64,000 nt of DNA from Polytrichum commune (taxonomy: Eukaryota > Streptophyta > Polytrichopsida > Polytrichales > Polytrichaceae), in assembly GCA_950295325.1 (NCBI GenBank), contig OX485805.1, forward strand, positions 5,084,501 to 5,148,500. The letters run 5' to 3'. The notes below the pieces were generated by a model that was not told where the DNA came from, did no database searches, and worked only from the letters and a program-made list of their open reading frames with translations. Positions 37,160-48,452 of the stretch are shown piece after piece. The stretch's first letter is position 1. Each line of letters begins with the position of its first letter. The position numbers and the translations under genes were made by a program.

Positions 37160-37784
37160 GAGGATTAGCACCTCCAATCACAATCCCTTAACCTTCACCT
37201 TCAAAGTAGGGACTAATCCCCTTCCACCAAGCTTCCTTCTTCCTAAACTAACAAAGTGGGTCCAAAAGTGGGCATTTAACCCGCGGAGCTCACCTTGCCT
37301 CACCTTACCCCCTACTCACATAATCAAGGCATCCTCTTATTGAAATCAAACCTTGAAATAACTACACAACACATTCTAATGCCTAAACTTAAATCCACAC
37401 CACACTTCACTCTTTTTATGTTTTGTGAATAATCATAACACATCAAAGTCAAACTAAAATTGGTTTCGAAGAGTTAATCACCACATGTGGGCACCATTTT
37501 GGGCTCACAGCAGGGTTGTCTATCGCGATGTCATGACGGTGTCGTGCCGTCATGTCGTGTCGTGTCGTGACGGACCCCTCCGTCACGACACAATAGGGTC
37601 CACGTAGGGTCAACATAGGGTGAATGGACTAGGGTGGGTAAAATACTTACCTTCTTGCCAAGGTGGCGTCCTATGTGGCAGAAAACGCCGACGTGGATGT
37701 GCATATTTCCCTTGCCAAGTAAACCATTTTGCCATTGTGTTTATCATTCTGTTAAAATCAAAGTAGAAAAATATGACTAAGGAG

Positions 37785-38095
37785 GGTGTGGGGCGGACGG
37801 GGGCGGACGGGGGGGTGGTGCGGACGGGGAAGGGGGGTGGAGGGGGGTGGAGCGGACGGGGGTGGGGCGTGGGGCGGACGGAGGGGGGTGGAGCGGACAG
37901 GGGAAGGTGGTGGAGCAGACGGACGGGGGTGGGGGGTGGGGCGGACGGAGGGGGTTGGAGCGGACGGGGGTGGGGGGTGGAGCGGATGGGGGGGGGAACG
38001 GACGGAGGGGGGTCGAGCGGATGGGGATTGGGAACGGGGGGGAACGCTGGAGCGGACGGGGGAACGCGGAGGGGAGCGGGGGGGAGGGGAACAGC
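37785..38095 (+). repeat. G-rich minisatellite array 1
   Basis: Repeats of GGAGCGGACGGGGGTGGGG type near the left hAT end. Long proline/arginine or glycine frames on both strands are artefacts of the repeat. Confidence 0.85.
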
Positions 38096-38265
38096 GTGCA
38101 ATTGCGGCCATATATTTTCTGGCAGTAGAAATAATATTGCATATTCATGTAGAGGACTTCATTACCTATCCATGGATACCAAGAACTCATTTTTTGAACT
38201 TCATATGAATTTTTGAGAGCCAAAAAACCGATACTATGTCCAAACTTCCAAAAAAAAGTGTTTCT
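38096..38265 (+). repeat. ~165-bp shared block, copy 1
   Basis: Contains GGCCATATATTTT, GCAGTAGAAAT and CATTACCTATCCATGGATAC. Near-identical copies lie at 41765-41925 and 45030-45170, all in the same orientation and all beside a minisatellite array. Probably a promoter-distal part of a repeated module. Confidence 0.75.
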
Positions 38266-38987
38266 TAATTATATAAATATAAATATAAGCAATTGTGAAG
38301 AGTCCTTGTAAGAGAATACCATTCATAAAATTGCACACCCAATCAAAACTTTATTCAATATCAAGTTTACAAATCACGAGTGAATATGAATAAATGTAAC
38401 TGGATGTGTAGTTTTTATCATCCATATTATGGTTGTATTTCATCCGTTAACGTTTATAGAGTCAGATTTACAAAGAAGGGAGTACCATTTTGTTAACAGT
38501 TAACACGTTTAACATTTATAGTGTGCAATATGTGGGGAGAAGAAGAAAGTTAACATTTAGAGATGTTTAGGATCACGTGTACAACTGATATAACTATTGC
38601 AATATTGTGCTCAACTTTAGTTAACTAGATATAACTATAGTTGACTACATTTTGTGGCATACCAAAATTAGAATAAATATAGGTAACTGCATTTTGGCAA
38701 GACATATCACAAACAACTATAGTTAACTTGAACTTAGCACATGGATGTGATAACAACGATGTGAAAGAACAATGTGGCCTCACGAGAGGCGAGAACCTTG
38801 GTTAGCCTCCCATACACTTCTTCTCGATTATGGAGCAAAAGCCTCATGGAGTATGAACATTGCACTAAGATCCATAAACCTCATACAATATACAAGTTTT
38901 GTATGAAAAAATGATGGCTTTATTTACATCTCCAACGGTTACAAAATTGGTATGATTCAAAATTGCTGAAAAAAAAACAAAAAAATT
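38266..38987. other. A/T-rich stretch downstream of the kinase-like gene
   Basis: No open frame with a recognisable domain. GTTAAC-type motifs recur (GTTAACAGTTAACACGTTTAAC near 38493). It probably holds the 3' untranslated part of the minus-strand kinase-like gene. Confidence 0.4.
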
Positions 38988-40904
38988 CTATTTTGTAGTA
39001 TTACAGAAGCACATTGTCGGGTTAACCATGTTGTATGGAGGGGACTTCAACATGTTCACTACGTGTGTGATGGTTGACCTTTCCGCTGGATTGGTCTTCG
39101 TCAATGAATCCAATGCTAACTCAAACCGCATCTTCAAGCCATTTGGATCACTGTTTAGCTGAAACAAGGGGAAAGTCGAATCCTTGGCATAAATCTTCCT
39201 TGCCAAAGCACCCACTGAGAAGGATTCCGAGAGAAACGTGTGCCTATGTTTCCGAACCATCCTCACCGGAGAGGTGGATGTTCCACGTTGCCCTTGTACA
39301 TGGAATAATTCTGGACTAGCACAGTTGTATTTTGCTTTGTGCTTGTTCATCTCATCCACTGAATCTCTTCCATAGTTGGAGGGTGCGTCTTCATCTCCCC
39401 AGGATGCCATGCCCTAATCACACACACCAATGTAAACCGTGTTATCACGATCTTGTGGGAAATGCAGCATGACATTGTTGGGATTAAGGTCATTGTGCAA
39501 CACGTCATGCTTGTGCACTACATCCACAATGCATATTAGAGCCCATGCCAAATAAGCTCGATGCCTTCGATATACCACCAACCGTTTCCGTGCTTCAAAG
39601 TCTGGCCCAGGCATTTGAAGGATTGTGCGCTCGTGGGTTTCCGGAACGCTGAAGTCATAGACCCTCATGTTCTTCAAGGAGCCTCCATTCCACCACATCG
39701 AATAGGATTCGTATGTTTTCATATTGAGGTATTGTAGCTTGATTACCCCAGGATGATCTACTGGACACGCCAATGCTTCAACTGAACGCTTCTTTCGGTT
39801 CTCCAGACTATTCGTGGCCTTCATGGTCTTCCCAGCCCACTCTATCCAGCTAGGGATGAATGATGCTCCATGAATTGTGACTCTCCGCACCACTCCGAAG
39901 GTCCCCTGGAAGATTTCCTTATCCAAGGCTTTGATCTCCGCATTCCTAGGCAACCATATGACACCCTGCCGGCCCTGAGTGGCAATGTTGTCTGCCATCT
40001 GCCTGTCAATAAAAATGGGAAGGTTGCGGGCGGATGTTCCTTTTGCTGCTATTACGCCTCTTTTCCAATTCTCTAGCTTCATGTACAGCTCAGACTTCCT
40101 GCCACTACTATTTCCCTCGCTAGCATGCAGAGCATCATATGCCATTGTTGGATTGTAGATTGCTTCCCTGGCTTGTTGTTCAATCCAGGTGTCCCAATCA
40201 CTCATGCCCCTAGCTTCTTCAAACTCCGCTCCAGCCGTGGCTTCCGTGAGAATAAGCATCAAATCGTTCCTCACCAACTCTAAACCCTTTGTACCATCAT
40301 TGAGGTATTTTTTTTCCAAATAAACGATGCTGTTATTTCTAAACCATTCCAACAGCACGACCCTACAATGGTTTCGAGCCTCATCGATCCGCGGGTCGCG
40401 TTTGCCTCTATTTTTCTTTTTCCTCGATTGCGAACCTGATACCGCGGACCCCTCCTCCGTCCCTTCCGAAACTACTGGGCGTTTCTGTCCCCGTCTTTCA
40501 CCATGCTCCGAACCCTGAGGTACATCACGTGCAGGGCTCTCCGGTCTTGATGTCTGCCGTGTCGGAGATCGTGGTGGCACGGACTCACCACGAGTGGCTG
40601 CATTTATATCTGTGGAACTGCCTGAGCTTGGTCCCCTTCCTGTTCTCCCTCTATGGCCATTGTTTCCCCGACTCCCACGTGTTCCACGGCTTCCACGTGT
40701 TTGGTTGCCTCCTGAATGACCAACAACAAAGAACTCTTCGCCAAACCGAAAAGGATCTGGACGTGGGGGACGTACTGCAGTACTTCCACTTCCGGCATCG
40801 CTTCCCGTACCCTCTCCAGTATGCGTAGATGCAGTGCTTTGGAGCCAAGCACGGTGCACCCTCGTATCCTCGTCTTGGTAAGGAGCAATGTCCTCCCCCT
40901 CCAT
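38988..40904 (-). pseudogene. Protein-kinase-like gene with one in-frame stop
   Basis: It is a single uninterrupted frame of about 638 codons apart from one TAG. Residues 1-170 are low-complexity and basic (RGSRGTRGSRGNNGHRGR, KRPVVSE..KKKNRGKR). The kinase domain follows: glycine loop GTFGVV (334-339), lysine strand AGKTMKA (357-363), YSMWWNGGSL where the hinge would be, and catalytic loop HNDLNPNN (470-477) with the HxDxxxxN pattern. Next is CD-stop-GMAS at the DFG position, where relatives would be expected to have CDWG. The C-lobe runs to 38988. Family members phosphorylate Ser/Thr; here the catalytic loop is intact but the stop removes the activation segment. Promoter and minisatellite lie just upstream. 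Its place inside a transposon suggests cargo rather than a resident host gene. Confidence 0.72.
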
Positions 40905-41109
40905 CGTGAAAAAAACCGCGTGAGTGAGTGAATGTAGAAATCAGCAAGTGAATCTGGAAAAAAAATTGCGAGGGTTCCCCTACAATTTGCCCTGCCCTCC
41001 CAAACCCCCTGAGACCCGCGCGGTGCCGCTGTCCTTGGGACGGCAACAAGGTCTCGGGTCCCTTTGTGGTGGGAGGAGAGGAAAGTGAGGGGAACTAAAG
41101 CCCCACGGC

Positions 41110-41117
41110 TTTATATA
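41110..41117 (-). promoter_or_regulatory. TATA box of the kinase-like gene
   Basis: TATATAAA on the minus strand, about 205 bases upstream of the ATG at 40904, with minisatellite array 2 starting about 45 bases further upstream. Confidence 0.65.
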
Positions 41118-41159
41118 GGCAAAGGGGTGCACAATCATTATGGGATCCCGGTCGGATTT

Positions 41160-41755
41160 GACATGGGGCACGAAAAGGACGTATGGGGAACGTGGGAACG
41201 CGGGGGCGGACGGAGGGAACGAGGGGGTGGACGTAGGGGAACTCGGGAGGGAACGCGGGCGGACGGAAGGGAACGGAGCGCGGACGGGAGGGAACGGGAG
41301 GGAACATGGGGCGGACGGGAGGGAACGTGGGGCGGACGGTAGGTGAACGTGGGGCGGACGGGAGGGAACGTGGGGCGGACGGTAGGGGAACGTGGGGCGG
41401 ATGGGAGGGGAACGTGGGACGGACGGGAGGGGAACGCAGTAGGGAACGCGGGCGGACGGAAGGGAACGAGGATCGGACGAGAGGGAACGGGAGGGAACGT
41501 GGGGCGGACGGGTGGGGACCGCTGTAGGGAACGCGGGCAGACGGAAGGGAACGGGGAGCGGACGAGAGGGAACGGGAGGGAACGTGGGGCGGACGGGAGG
41601 GGAATGCGGTAGGGAACTCGGGCGGACGGAAGGGAACGGGGAGCGGAAGAGAGGGAACGGGAGGGAACGTGAACGCACGGAGGGGGAACGTGGGGCGGAC
41701 GGGTGGGGAACGTGAGGCGGACGGGAGGGAACGGGGTTGAAGGGGGGCAGGGGAA
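41160..41755 (+). repeat. G-rich minisatellite array 2
   Basis: About 600 bases of GGGAACGTGGGGCGGACGGG units with a longer period of around 130 bases (blocks containing GCAGTAGGGAACGCGGGCGG-like variants). It lies directly upstream of the kinase-like promoter. Open frames of 60-230 codons on both strands are repeat artefacts. Confidence 0.87.
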
Positions 41756-41764
41756 CAACGTGGA

Positions 41765-41925
41765 ATTTCGGCCATATATTTTATGGCAGTAGAAATATTA
41801 TTGCATATTCATGTAGAGGACTTCATTACCTATCCATGGATACCAAGAACTCATTTTTTGGACTTCATATGAATTTTTTAGAGCCAAAAAACGGACACTA
41901 TGTCTAAACTTTAAAAAAAAAGTGT
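41765..41925 (+). repeat. ~165-bp shared block, copy 2
   Basis: Same block as 38096-38265, again placed directly after the array on the plus strand. Confidence 0.75.
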
Positions 41926-41932
41926 AAATGAC

Positions 41933-42515
41933 CGAGTTCACACTATGGCCGTCCAAGTAGAGAGGCCGTGCAATTGAGTGGCCCAACTTTGTTGAGAGTC
42001 CAAAGAAATGAACTGAAAATAGCCAATAAAATATAGTAAGGGTAGCCTTAGTTGGGCATAGTGTGAAGCCTCCAAAGGCCAAGCGCAAAGTCCAAACCTT
42101 TGGCCATGAACTCCCACGGCCTCTCGGCTTGGATGGCCAAAGTGTGAAGCCTCCAAAGGCCAAGCGCAAAGTCCAAACTCAAAGGAGCATGCCACTTTAT
42201 TCCTTGCTCAAAATAACCCCTCCAATCTAACGGCCAAGATCTTGTCAATGATTGATTATTTTAATGAAAAAAAAGTTCGGCCGCTCGACGGAAGTTTGGG
42301 TTGAGCATTTTGCTATACCCAAACTTTGCTCGAGAGGCCGAACTTTTGGCGCCATACCTTCCTAAAAGTGTTGCCACCTAGGCTCTTTTGGAGGCGACGT
42401 CCTTTGGACTTCGGCCTCTAGTGTGAAGGCCGAGAGGACGGACTTTGGACATTTCAGCATTTTCATTGGTCCAAATGTTGAACCTCTCAAAGTTTGGCCA
42501 TATTGTGAACCGGCC
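41933..42515. mobile_element. ~580-bp TIR element with GGCC-rich ends
   Basis: The ends GAGTTCACACTATGGCC and the inverse of CCGGTTCACAATATGGCC pair. Inside, a ~40-base unit (GTGTGAAGCCTCCAAAGGCC..) is repeated at about 42060 and 42130, and a strong hairpin lies at 42271-42347. It is non-coding. The target duplication is unclear, so the superfamily is open. Confidence 0.55.
42271..42347. repeat. Imperfect hairpin, 31-base arms
   Basis: AAAAGTTCGGCC...AAGTTTGGGT pairs with ACCCAAACTTT...GGCCGAACTTTT across a 15-base loop, with few mismatches. It may be a smaller inverted-repeat element nested in the GGCC-rich element. Confidence 0.65.
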
Positions 42516-43571
42516 CTTAGATTTGCAATACATGTCTTATTCTTTTTTTGGCACAAATTGAAAATTCAAATTCAAAATACAACCAACCCAGCCGAAACAG
42601 CGCAGCCTAAGTGGAAGTCTATAAATAATGCTCATTTGAGGCCTATCCTTCCAAGTAGGGACTAAGTTGCTACGGGTCACAATAAGACCTTTGACCCCCC
42701 AAATCAAATCAAATTTGTTAAGAATGTCATGGTAGGCCACGTCCGACCCTTTTTCCAAGTCCTTAAGCATATGTTTCCATTCAATCCTCCCATAATCTGA
42801 TTTGTAATACATGTCATAAAAGCTAATGCAATTATTGTTTTGAAGTCTACCATCAAATGATATGTAAGATCGTATGTTCACTTGTGGTTGGTTCTTTTTA
42901 TGTACCAGTTTAAGCCAATACTAAAATAAAATAAACCTTATTCTATAAAATCTAGTGACACTACCATACAAGTTAGTAGAGATGTTGTATATTTTTTTAA
43001 ATTATTCTATATATTTACATAACTACAACTTATAATTTTATGAAGAATATGTATACATAATACAACAAAGTTCAAATCAATACCTCTTTTGTGCACTCAC
43101 ATATACTCATACGGATTTAGTATAGTGCACCCCCCCCAAATGATCACTAATGTGGGCCACATTAAATTTAAGTCCACACCAATTCCCTAGTTTAATATCA
43201 ATGTGGACCAGATTAATTTGCTTTTCTAGAATGTTATAATTTGTGTAAGGTGTTGGTAAGATATCTTTATGAAGCCTATGGGAACTCGGGGGATGCACTC
43301 TACATTATGTTTGAGAATCACGTGCGTTCATGACCCCTTCTAAAAACCCCAATGTATACCATAAGTTATATGTCTAAGTAGAGATTGTGCCAACTTGAAG
43401 TAGTCATCGCGATTTGCGAACGTTTAACTTTCGCTGTAGGCATCGTAAAAAAAAGCGGGTGGGTTCGTTGGAAAGCTGGGAACCTAAACCCTCAAACCAT
43501 GTATGGAAACACTTCTACATGAGTGTGAGAACAAAACAATGGCACATATGTGGTAGCAATTTGGAATGACG

Positions 43572-43601
43572 TAGGGTTTAGGGTTTAGGGTTTAGGGTTT
43601 A
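43572..43601 (+). repeat. Short interstitial telomere-type repeat
   Basis: About four units of TTTAGGG in register (TAGGGTTTAGGGTTTAGGG...). This is the standard plant telomere unit and supports a plant source. Confidence 0.85.
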
Positions 43602-43999
43602 TGAACCACAAAGGTTGAAGCACAAATATGTACTTTGTTGAATTAAAATGACATTCGAATGCGTGTGGGTTGTGAAACCATACGAACCACTAAGGTTGAA
43701 GCACAAATATGTGATTTGTTGAATGAAAGGACAACCCATCAAATATAGAAGCTTCAAAGAGGTATCAAAGAGGTTTCCAATGCGGGTGTCGGGGGACTTT
43801 TTCAAAAAGTGCAACTAACTTTTTGACTTCACCAACTTTCTTTTTATTCCTATTGTGTTGTCTTTATCTTACCAACGAGAATTGGATCCTCTACATCTTG
43901 GATTACATCAAATATTGTAACTTTCATAAAGTCTTTTGAGCTCAGTATATAAGTAGAGCATTTAGACTCATACATATAACGAGGGTAGAGTATCATGGA

Positions 44000-44549
44000 T
44001 AGGATGGGAGAGAAGAGAGACATGTTTGAGGGTCTAGGATGTAATGAGGAGATAGCAAATTTAGATGAACCCGATATTCCATTTAATCCATCACCTTAGC
44101 GTGAGAGAGATGAGAGAAGTGCTAGAGACCTAATTCGTGATGACTATGTCATAACCCCCTTCTCACAATCTACACAAGTATGAAAGTTGAGGGCGGAGGA
44201 GGACCAACGATGATATGCGGCGAAATTCGAGATCAATGCAGTGGAGAAGGACCTAACAAAAAACGTGGGTGAAGATCCAAATGATGTGGTTGATTTCAGC
44301 GTGGATATTTGGGTGAAGCCCGAGGATGTGGATGACAATTCAATCGACATTGAAGATGTCAAGGTAGCGGGAGAATCTTCAAGGACTTTGCCTTTTCGTA
44401 AGAAGAGGAGAGGATTATCGCCTCATCGGCTACCATTGAAGGAACGGATGAAAGACCGAACGATTAGCTATGTTGATTTACTTCGACCGAATCCTCTCCC
44501 AAAAATGGACCCTCGACGGAAGCCACAAGCATCTACGAGGTTGTCATGA
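44000..44549 (+). pseudogene. Unrecognised acidic protein remnant
   Basis: The last 102 codons (44241-44549) are open and very acidic, then basic (VDFSVDIWVKPEDVDDNSID..FRKKRRGL). Upstream, protein-like fragments such as DLIRDDYVITPFSQSTQV occur, broken by stops. It may be the tail of an old transposon protein. No function assigned. Confidence 0.3.
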
Positions 44550-45029
44550 CGGAAGTCAAGTTGACGGAATGAAGTGGAATATTAAATCGTGCATGGTTTG
44601 TTCATGTATGTGATTTATAAAGGGCATTTGTACCGTCGTCGCAATAATAAAGTTATTACTTGTACAATATGTTGTACCACTTTTATGATATATATATTTT
44701 TTAAAATTTCAACCAACCGCTTATTATTGCATACTTCTATGCATGTTCATCGTTGTCTTACAAATTTTGAAATTTTAATATTATATATAGAGTAGCAAAT
44801 ATGTGTATTTTAGTATATTTGTCCTTACGACAAATTGTTGTATAGATAAAAAATCTCCATAGGGGTGATAATTTGTTGGTCATCATACTACATTGGTTAC
44901 TTTGTTGCTTGAGGGATCCTTCATTAGTTTTGTGTGGATAAGTACACCGGTTATGATATTTAGTGTCACATATATTATTTGCGAAGGGCCTAAACTAGAT
45001 GGGGTGCGGATGGGGGGACGCGGGAATGT

Positions 45030-45170
45030 GCAGTAGAAATATTATTTCATATTCATGTAGAGGACTTCATTACCTATCCATGGATACCAAGAACTCATTT
45101 TTTGGACTTCATATGAATTTTTGAGAGCCAAAAAACCGAGACTATGTCCAAACTTCCAAAAAAAGTTAAA
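45030..45170 (+). repeat. Shared block, copy 3
   Basis: Third copy of the block at 38096-38265. Here a minisatellite lies on both sides, a short one before it and array 3 after it. Confidence 0.72.
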
Positions 45171-45184
45171 AAGTGCAGATTCAA

Positions 45185-45670
45185 GGGGAACGCGGGAGCG
45201 GACGGAGGGGAACTCTAAAGCGGACGTAGGCGAACATGGAGCGGACTTATGGGAATGTTGGAGCGGACGTAAGGGAACATAGGGCGGACGGAGGGGAACA
45301 TGGGAGCGTACGGAGGGGAGCGGAGGGGGGGAGCGTACGGAGGGGAGCGGATGGGGGGGAGCGGACGGGGGGAACGCGGGAGCGGACTGAGGGGAGCGGA
45401 CGGAGGGGAACATGGGGCGGACGGAGGGAAACGAGGGGGCGGACGTAAGGGAACGGGTGCGGACGGGGGCGGGAACGGGTGCGGACTGGGGGGGAACGGG
45501 TGCGGACTGGGGGGGAACGGGGGCGGACGGGAGGGAACGGGTGCGGACTGGGGGGGAACGCGGGGGCGGACGTAAGGGAACGGGCGGGAACGGGTGCGGA
45601 GTGGGTGGGGAACGAGTGCGGACTGGGGGGGGGGGGACGGGTGCAAACAGGGTGGGAACAGGGAGCGGAT
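45185..45670 (+). repeat. G-rich minisatellite array 3
   Basis: GGGAACGGGTGCGGACTGGG and GGAGCGGACGGAGGGG units, ending about 10 bases before a TATA box. Apparent long frames on both strands are artefacts. Confidence 0.85.
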
Positions 45671-45677
45671 GGAGGGG

Positions 45678-45685
45678 TATATAAG
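45678..45685 (+). promoter_or_regulatory. TATA box for the plus-strand coiled-coil/RING-like gene
   Basis: TATATAAG immediately downstream of array 3, in the same array-then-TATA layout seen at the kinase-like and transposase genes. A hairpin AAGGATCCCT/AGGGATCCTT follows at 45785-45808 in the presumed leader. Confidence 0.6.
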
Positions 45686-46120
45686 TGGAGGGGACCACTT
45701 ACATACCCCACTCCACTCCTTGTGGGCGCCCGGACGACCCTCCTCTACTACAGAGTGCGCGGTAGCGGGGTGCTCGGAGGAGTTAAGGATCCCTTTTTAG
45801 GGATCCTTTTATACTTTTTTTACTGACCTGTTTGTGGGTGTGATCCACGTGGACCCGTTCCCTTGTGACGTGGCATATTGTTTTTTTGGCATATTCCTTG
45901 TGACGCGCCCAGTCAACTGGCCTCTGCGTGAGCGCTGGTAGCGGGGTGCTCGAAGGATGTGCTGAATTTTTGTAGTTTAATTTTTATCGACATTTTTGAA
46001 CTAATTCCACAGCAACACTATTTTGAAGTGTATGCTTGGATGTTTTGTAGCACTATTATGAAGTGCAATTAGTAATTTAAAAATTAGAGTTCTAGATTAG
46101 AATTAGAAACTACAATTTGG

Positions 46121-48452
46121 GTGGATACGGCAAGTGAAGGATTTCTAGACATAGTAAGTGGAGGATCTGGAGACATGGCAAGTGTAAGTGGAGGATCTGG
46201 AGACATGGCAAGTGGAGGATCAGGTTGTCACAGATCACATGTACGCAAGGCCGCTGGGTTGGAGTGGGATGCTTATGATGACAACACCCAAAAAGCCAGG
46301 GCAGGTTGGGAGAATGTACCACAACCGTGGTCAACGAAGACTGCAATGCAGTACGTGGGCTTCCCTCACTTTGATCGGTTGTGGCCAAGACCTTGTCACG
46401 AGCGACATTGCAAGGCCATCAGTGCGAGTTATATGCAACTTGATGACGTGGAGGCAAAATGGAGATTCCTAACGATATTAGAAGTATCTCCAATTTGGAT
46501 GGATGGCCCAAGAGTGCAATTCCAAAGTCGGTGGCGTGTATGATGTATGCGGAGCACGTGTTGCGAGTTAGGGTAGATTGGTCAAGTTTGGGTGCTCTGC
46601 ATGGTCAGTAATTTGGGGGTATTGGAATTGCATTCACTAAATGCACAGTTCCAGATATTCCATACACTCCCGTTCCGGAGTGGTTTAGGAGGAATCCTTG
46701 ACTAGTGGATGAGCCTGGGGCCCCAATTCCAAAGGGCCGGGAACCAAAAAACCATGTAATCGTAAACGACCAGCCAATGACGTGGAGATGGCCATCGATG
46801 AGGCGTTTGAGCATATGGATGAGGGCATGGAGGCAAATATCGAGGTCAACAACCTGATCAACGACGTGGTTAACGAGGTCCTAGACGAGGTAAACCTTGG
46901 TGAACTTGGAGCGGACCCGATAGAGAGCAGAATGGAGGAATTGCGTAAGCAACATGCCGTGGAAATTCGTGAGTATAAAGCAAGGATTTTCGAGTTGGAA
47001 AATAAAGTTGCAACACTTACGATGGGGGAGGCTGGCAGTTCAAGTAGTACACCAATTAACTTTCAGTCTTTGAAAGCAGAGAGGGACACAGCTGTACAGG
47101 AGGCCAAGATTGCAAAGTCACAAGCTCTAGAAGTATGTATGAGGAATGAAGTAATGCGAGGAAAGATGGAGGCTTTGCAAAAGGAAGTGGTGGACATGCA
47201 ACAACAACTTCAAGTGGTCAATGAAGTGGTTGTTGATCACCTAGCCAAGATTGGCGGACTGAAGAAGCAAAATGCAAGGTTGAAGAAATTTCTGTTGGAT
47301 GCGATTGTGGAGCGCAAAAATATGAGGACAAGCATATTGCTTGCTATGGCCAAGGCTCGTCAATTTGAAGCTGAGTTTGAGAGCATCCAGAAAGAATGGA
47401 ACCGCAATCAGAGAATGCGGAACATGATGCTCACGTCATGGCCAGAAGATGAACATATGTACCCTAGTAGGTGGGATATAACTAATGAGTGGACATTGCC
47501 AAATGGGAGCATCGATTGGCGTCAAGTGGCCGACCCAGATCACCATTGGGATGTGACCCAAGTGCATGAATATCCATTCCGCATGAAGGGTGAGTTGTTA
47601 TGGCCAAATTCACATACAATGGTCTTCGACGGAACCGCGTGTGCGATTTACCAATGTCCATTTGGCCCAGAGGGATGCTATCAAGTTGGATCATGTGGGG
47701 CCCAATTCCATCCACAATGTCTAATATGAAATATGATCAAGAAACGTCAATGTCCTCATTACAGATCACCCTTCCACCCTCGTTTGTACCTCCAATTTGG
47801 CCTTCGGGATTACATGCCTAACGACTGGGTATTAAAGCCATGGAATTTTCCCTTTGATCTTCAAGAGTTTGATGGGGAGAATGTCGAGTGGAGTTGGTTA
47901 TACAATTGTGCCAAGATTGAGCTATGGTACGAGAACAGAGATAGCGACTGGACACGGAATGCACGTCAAATTTTGTATGTTGCAGACGAGTTGTATCCCA
48001 ACAAGCCCCCCGATCATGGCTTGAAAAGATTTTTGTACCAAATTCTTGAATGGCATTGGTATACAACCAGCATACAATTAAAGAGAGGCATTCATCCTCC
48101 TTGGTACAATGCAGCAGGTCTCGAATCAGTATCGGAGCATGATTTGGAAGAAGATGCAGATGACATGCCTACGGAACGGGATCCGAGATTTGAATTGCAG
48201 TTAGAGGTGGGGTACCACAAGAACAAGCTGCAGTTGGCTGCAATTGATGCACTCTTGCATAGAGTTGCGGATGATGCGGTATTGAGATGGCTAAATGGTG
48301 GGCCTAGACCACGTAATGCCGTTCCATTGTCTCCTGGTAGTCGTCCATACATCAGCCGTGGAACAACGCAAAATATGGAAGCGGGGGAATCATCACGAGC
48401 ACGACGAGGATCTACTTCAGCTAGAATAGACCCCAATTCAGATTCGGATTAG
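46121..48452 (+). pseudogene. Coiled-coil / RING-like gene, broken
   Basis: Three coding stretches lie in order: 46121-46543 (with an N-terminal GGSGDMAS repeat), 46782-47729 and 47733-48452. The middle one has an acidic start, a long coiled coil (about 46930-47400, MEELRKQHAVEIREYKARIF type) and a cysteine/histidine cluster. That cluster (CPFGPEGC..SCGAQFHPQC) continues past a TGA at 47727-47729 into RQCPHYRSPFHPRLY, giving a RING-like C-x-C-H-C-C order with the last CPHC changed to CPHY. The C-terminal 240 residues are unknown and end acidic/basic. RING proteins act as ubiquitin ligases; that role is inferred from spacing only. Breaks: the frame is lost between 46543 and about 46780, plus the TGA. 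Confidence 0.5.

Larger units (their letters stand above)
30560..37509. mobile_element. TGTGAG..CTCACA LTR element, copy 2, with two nested insertions
   Basis: The ends TGTGAGGCC and GGGCTCACA match copy 1 (5128-6685). The 5-bp repeat GCAGG flanks it (30555-30559 and 37510-37514). Without the insertions at 31469-32441 and 32986-37159 about 1.79 kb remain, close to copy 1, so it behaves as a solo LTR. It landed exactly at the tip of a hAT-type terminal repeat. Confidence 0.85.
42516..45024. other. Decayed transposon DNA between promoter modules
   Basis: Includes a 114-codon minus frame at 42537-42881 with no motif I know. Two ends of the 1768-type MITE family point away from each other (right end near 43137, left end near 43286), and a telomere-type run follows at 43572. 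The protein-like remnant near 44.0-44.55 kb is annotated separately. Confidence 0.4.

Noticed and set aside
37610-38223. Proline-rich and glycine/arginine-rich open frames on both strands
   Set aside because: They are translations of the G-rich minisatellite; all six frames stay open because the repeat lacks stop triplets.
40529-40931. Plus-strand frames inside the kinase-like gene
   Set aside because: Antisense shadows of the minus-strand coding sequence.
41064-41775. Long frames of up to about 230 codons in array 2
   Set aside because: Repeat artefacts as above, with no conserved domain and mutually overlapping frames.
43572-43601. True chromosome end
   Set aside because: Only about four TTTAGGG units embedded in ordinary DNA; interstitial.
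45785-45808. Bacterial-type rho-independent terminator
   Set aside because: The hairpin plus T-run looks like one, but every other signal is eukaryotic.
45042-45826. Frames in array 3
   Set aside because: Same minisatellite artefact.
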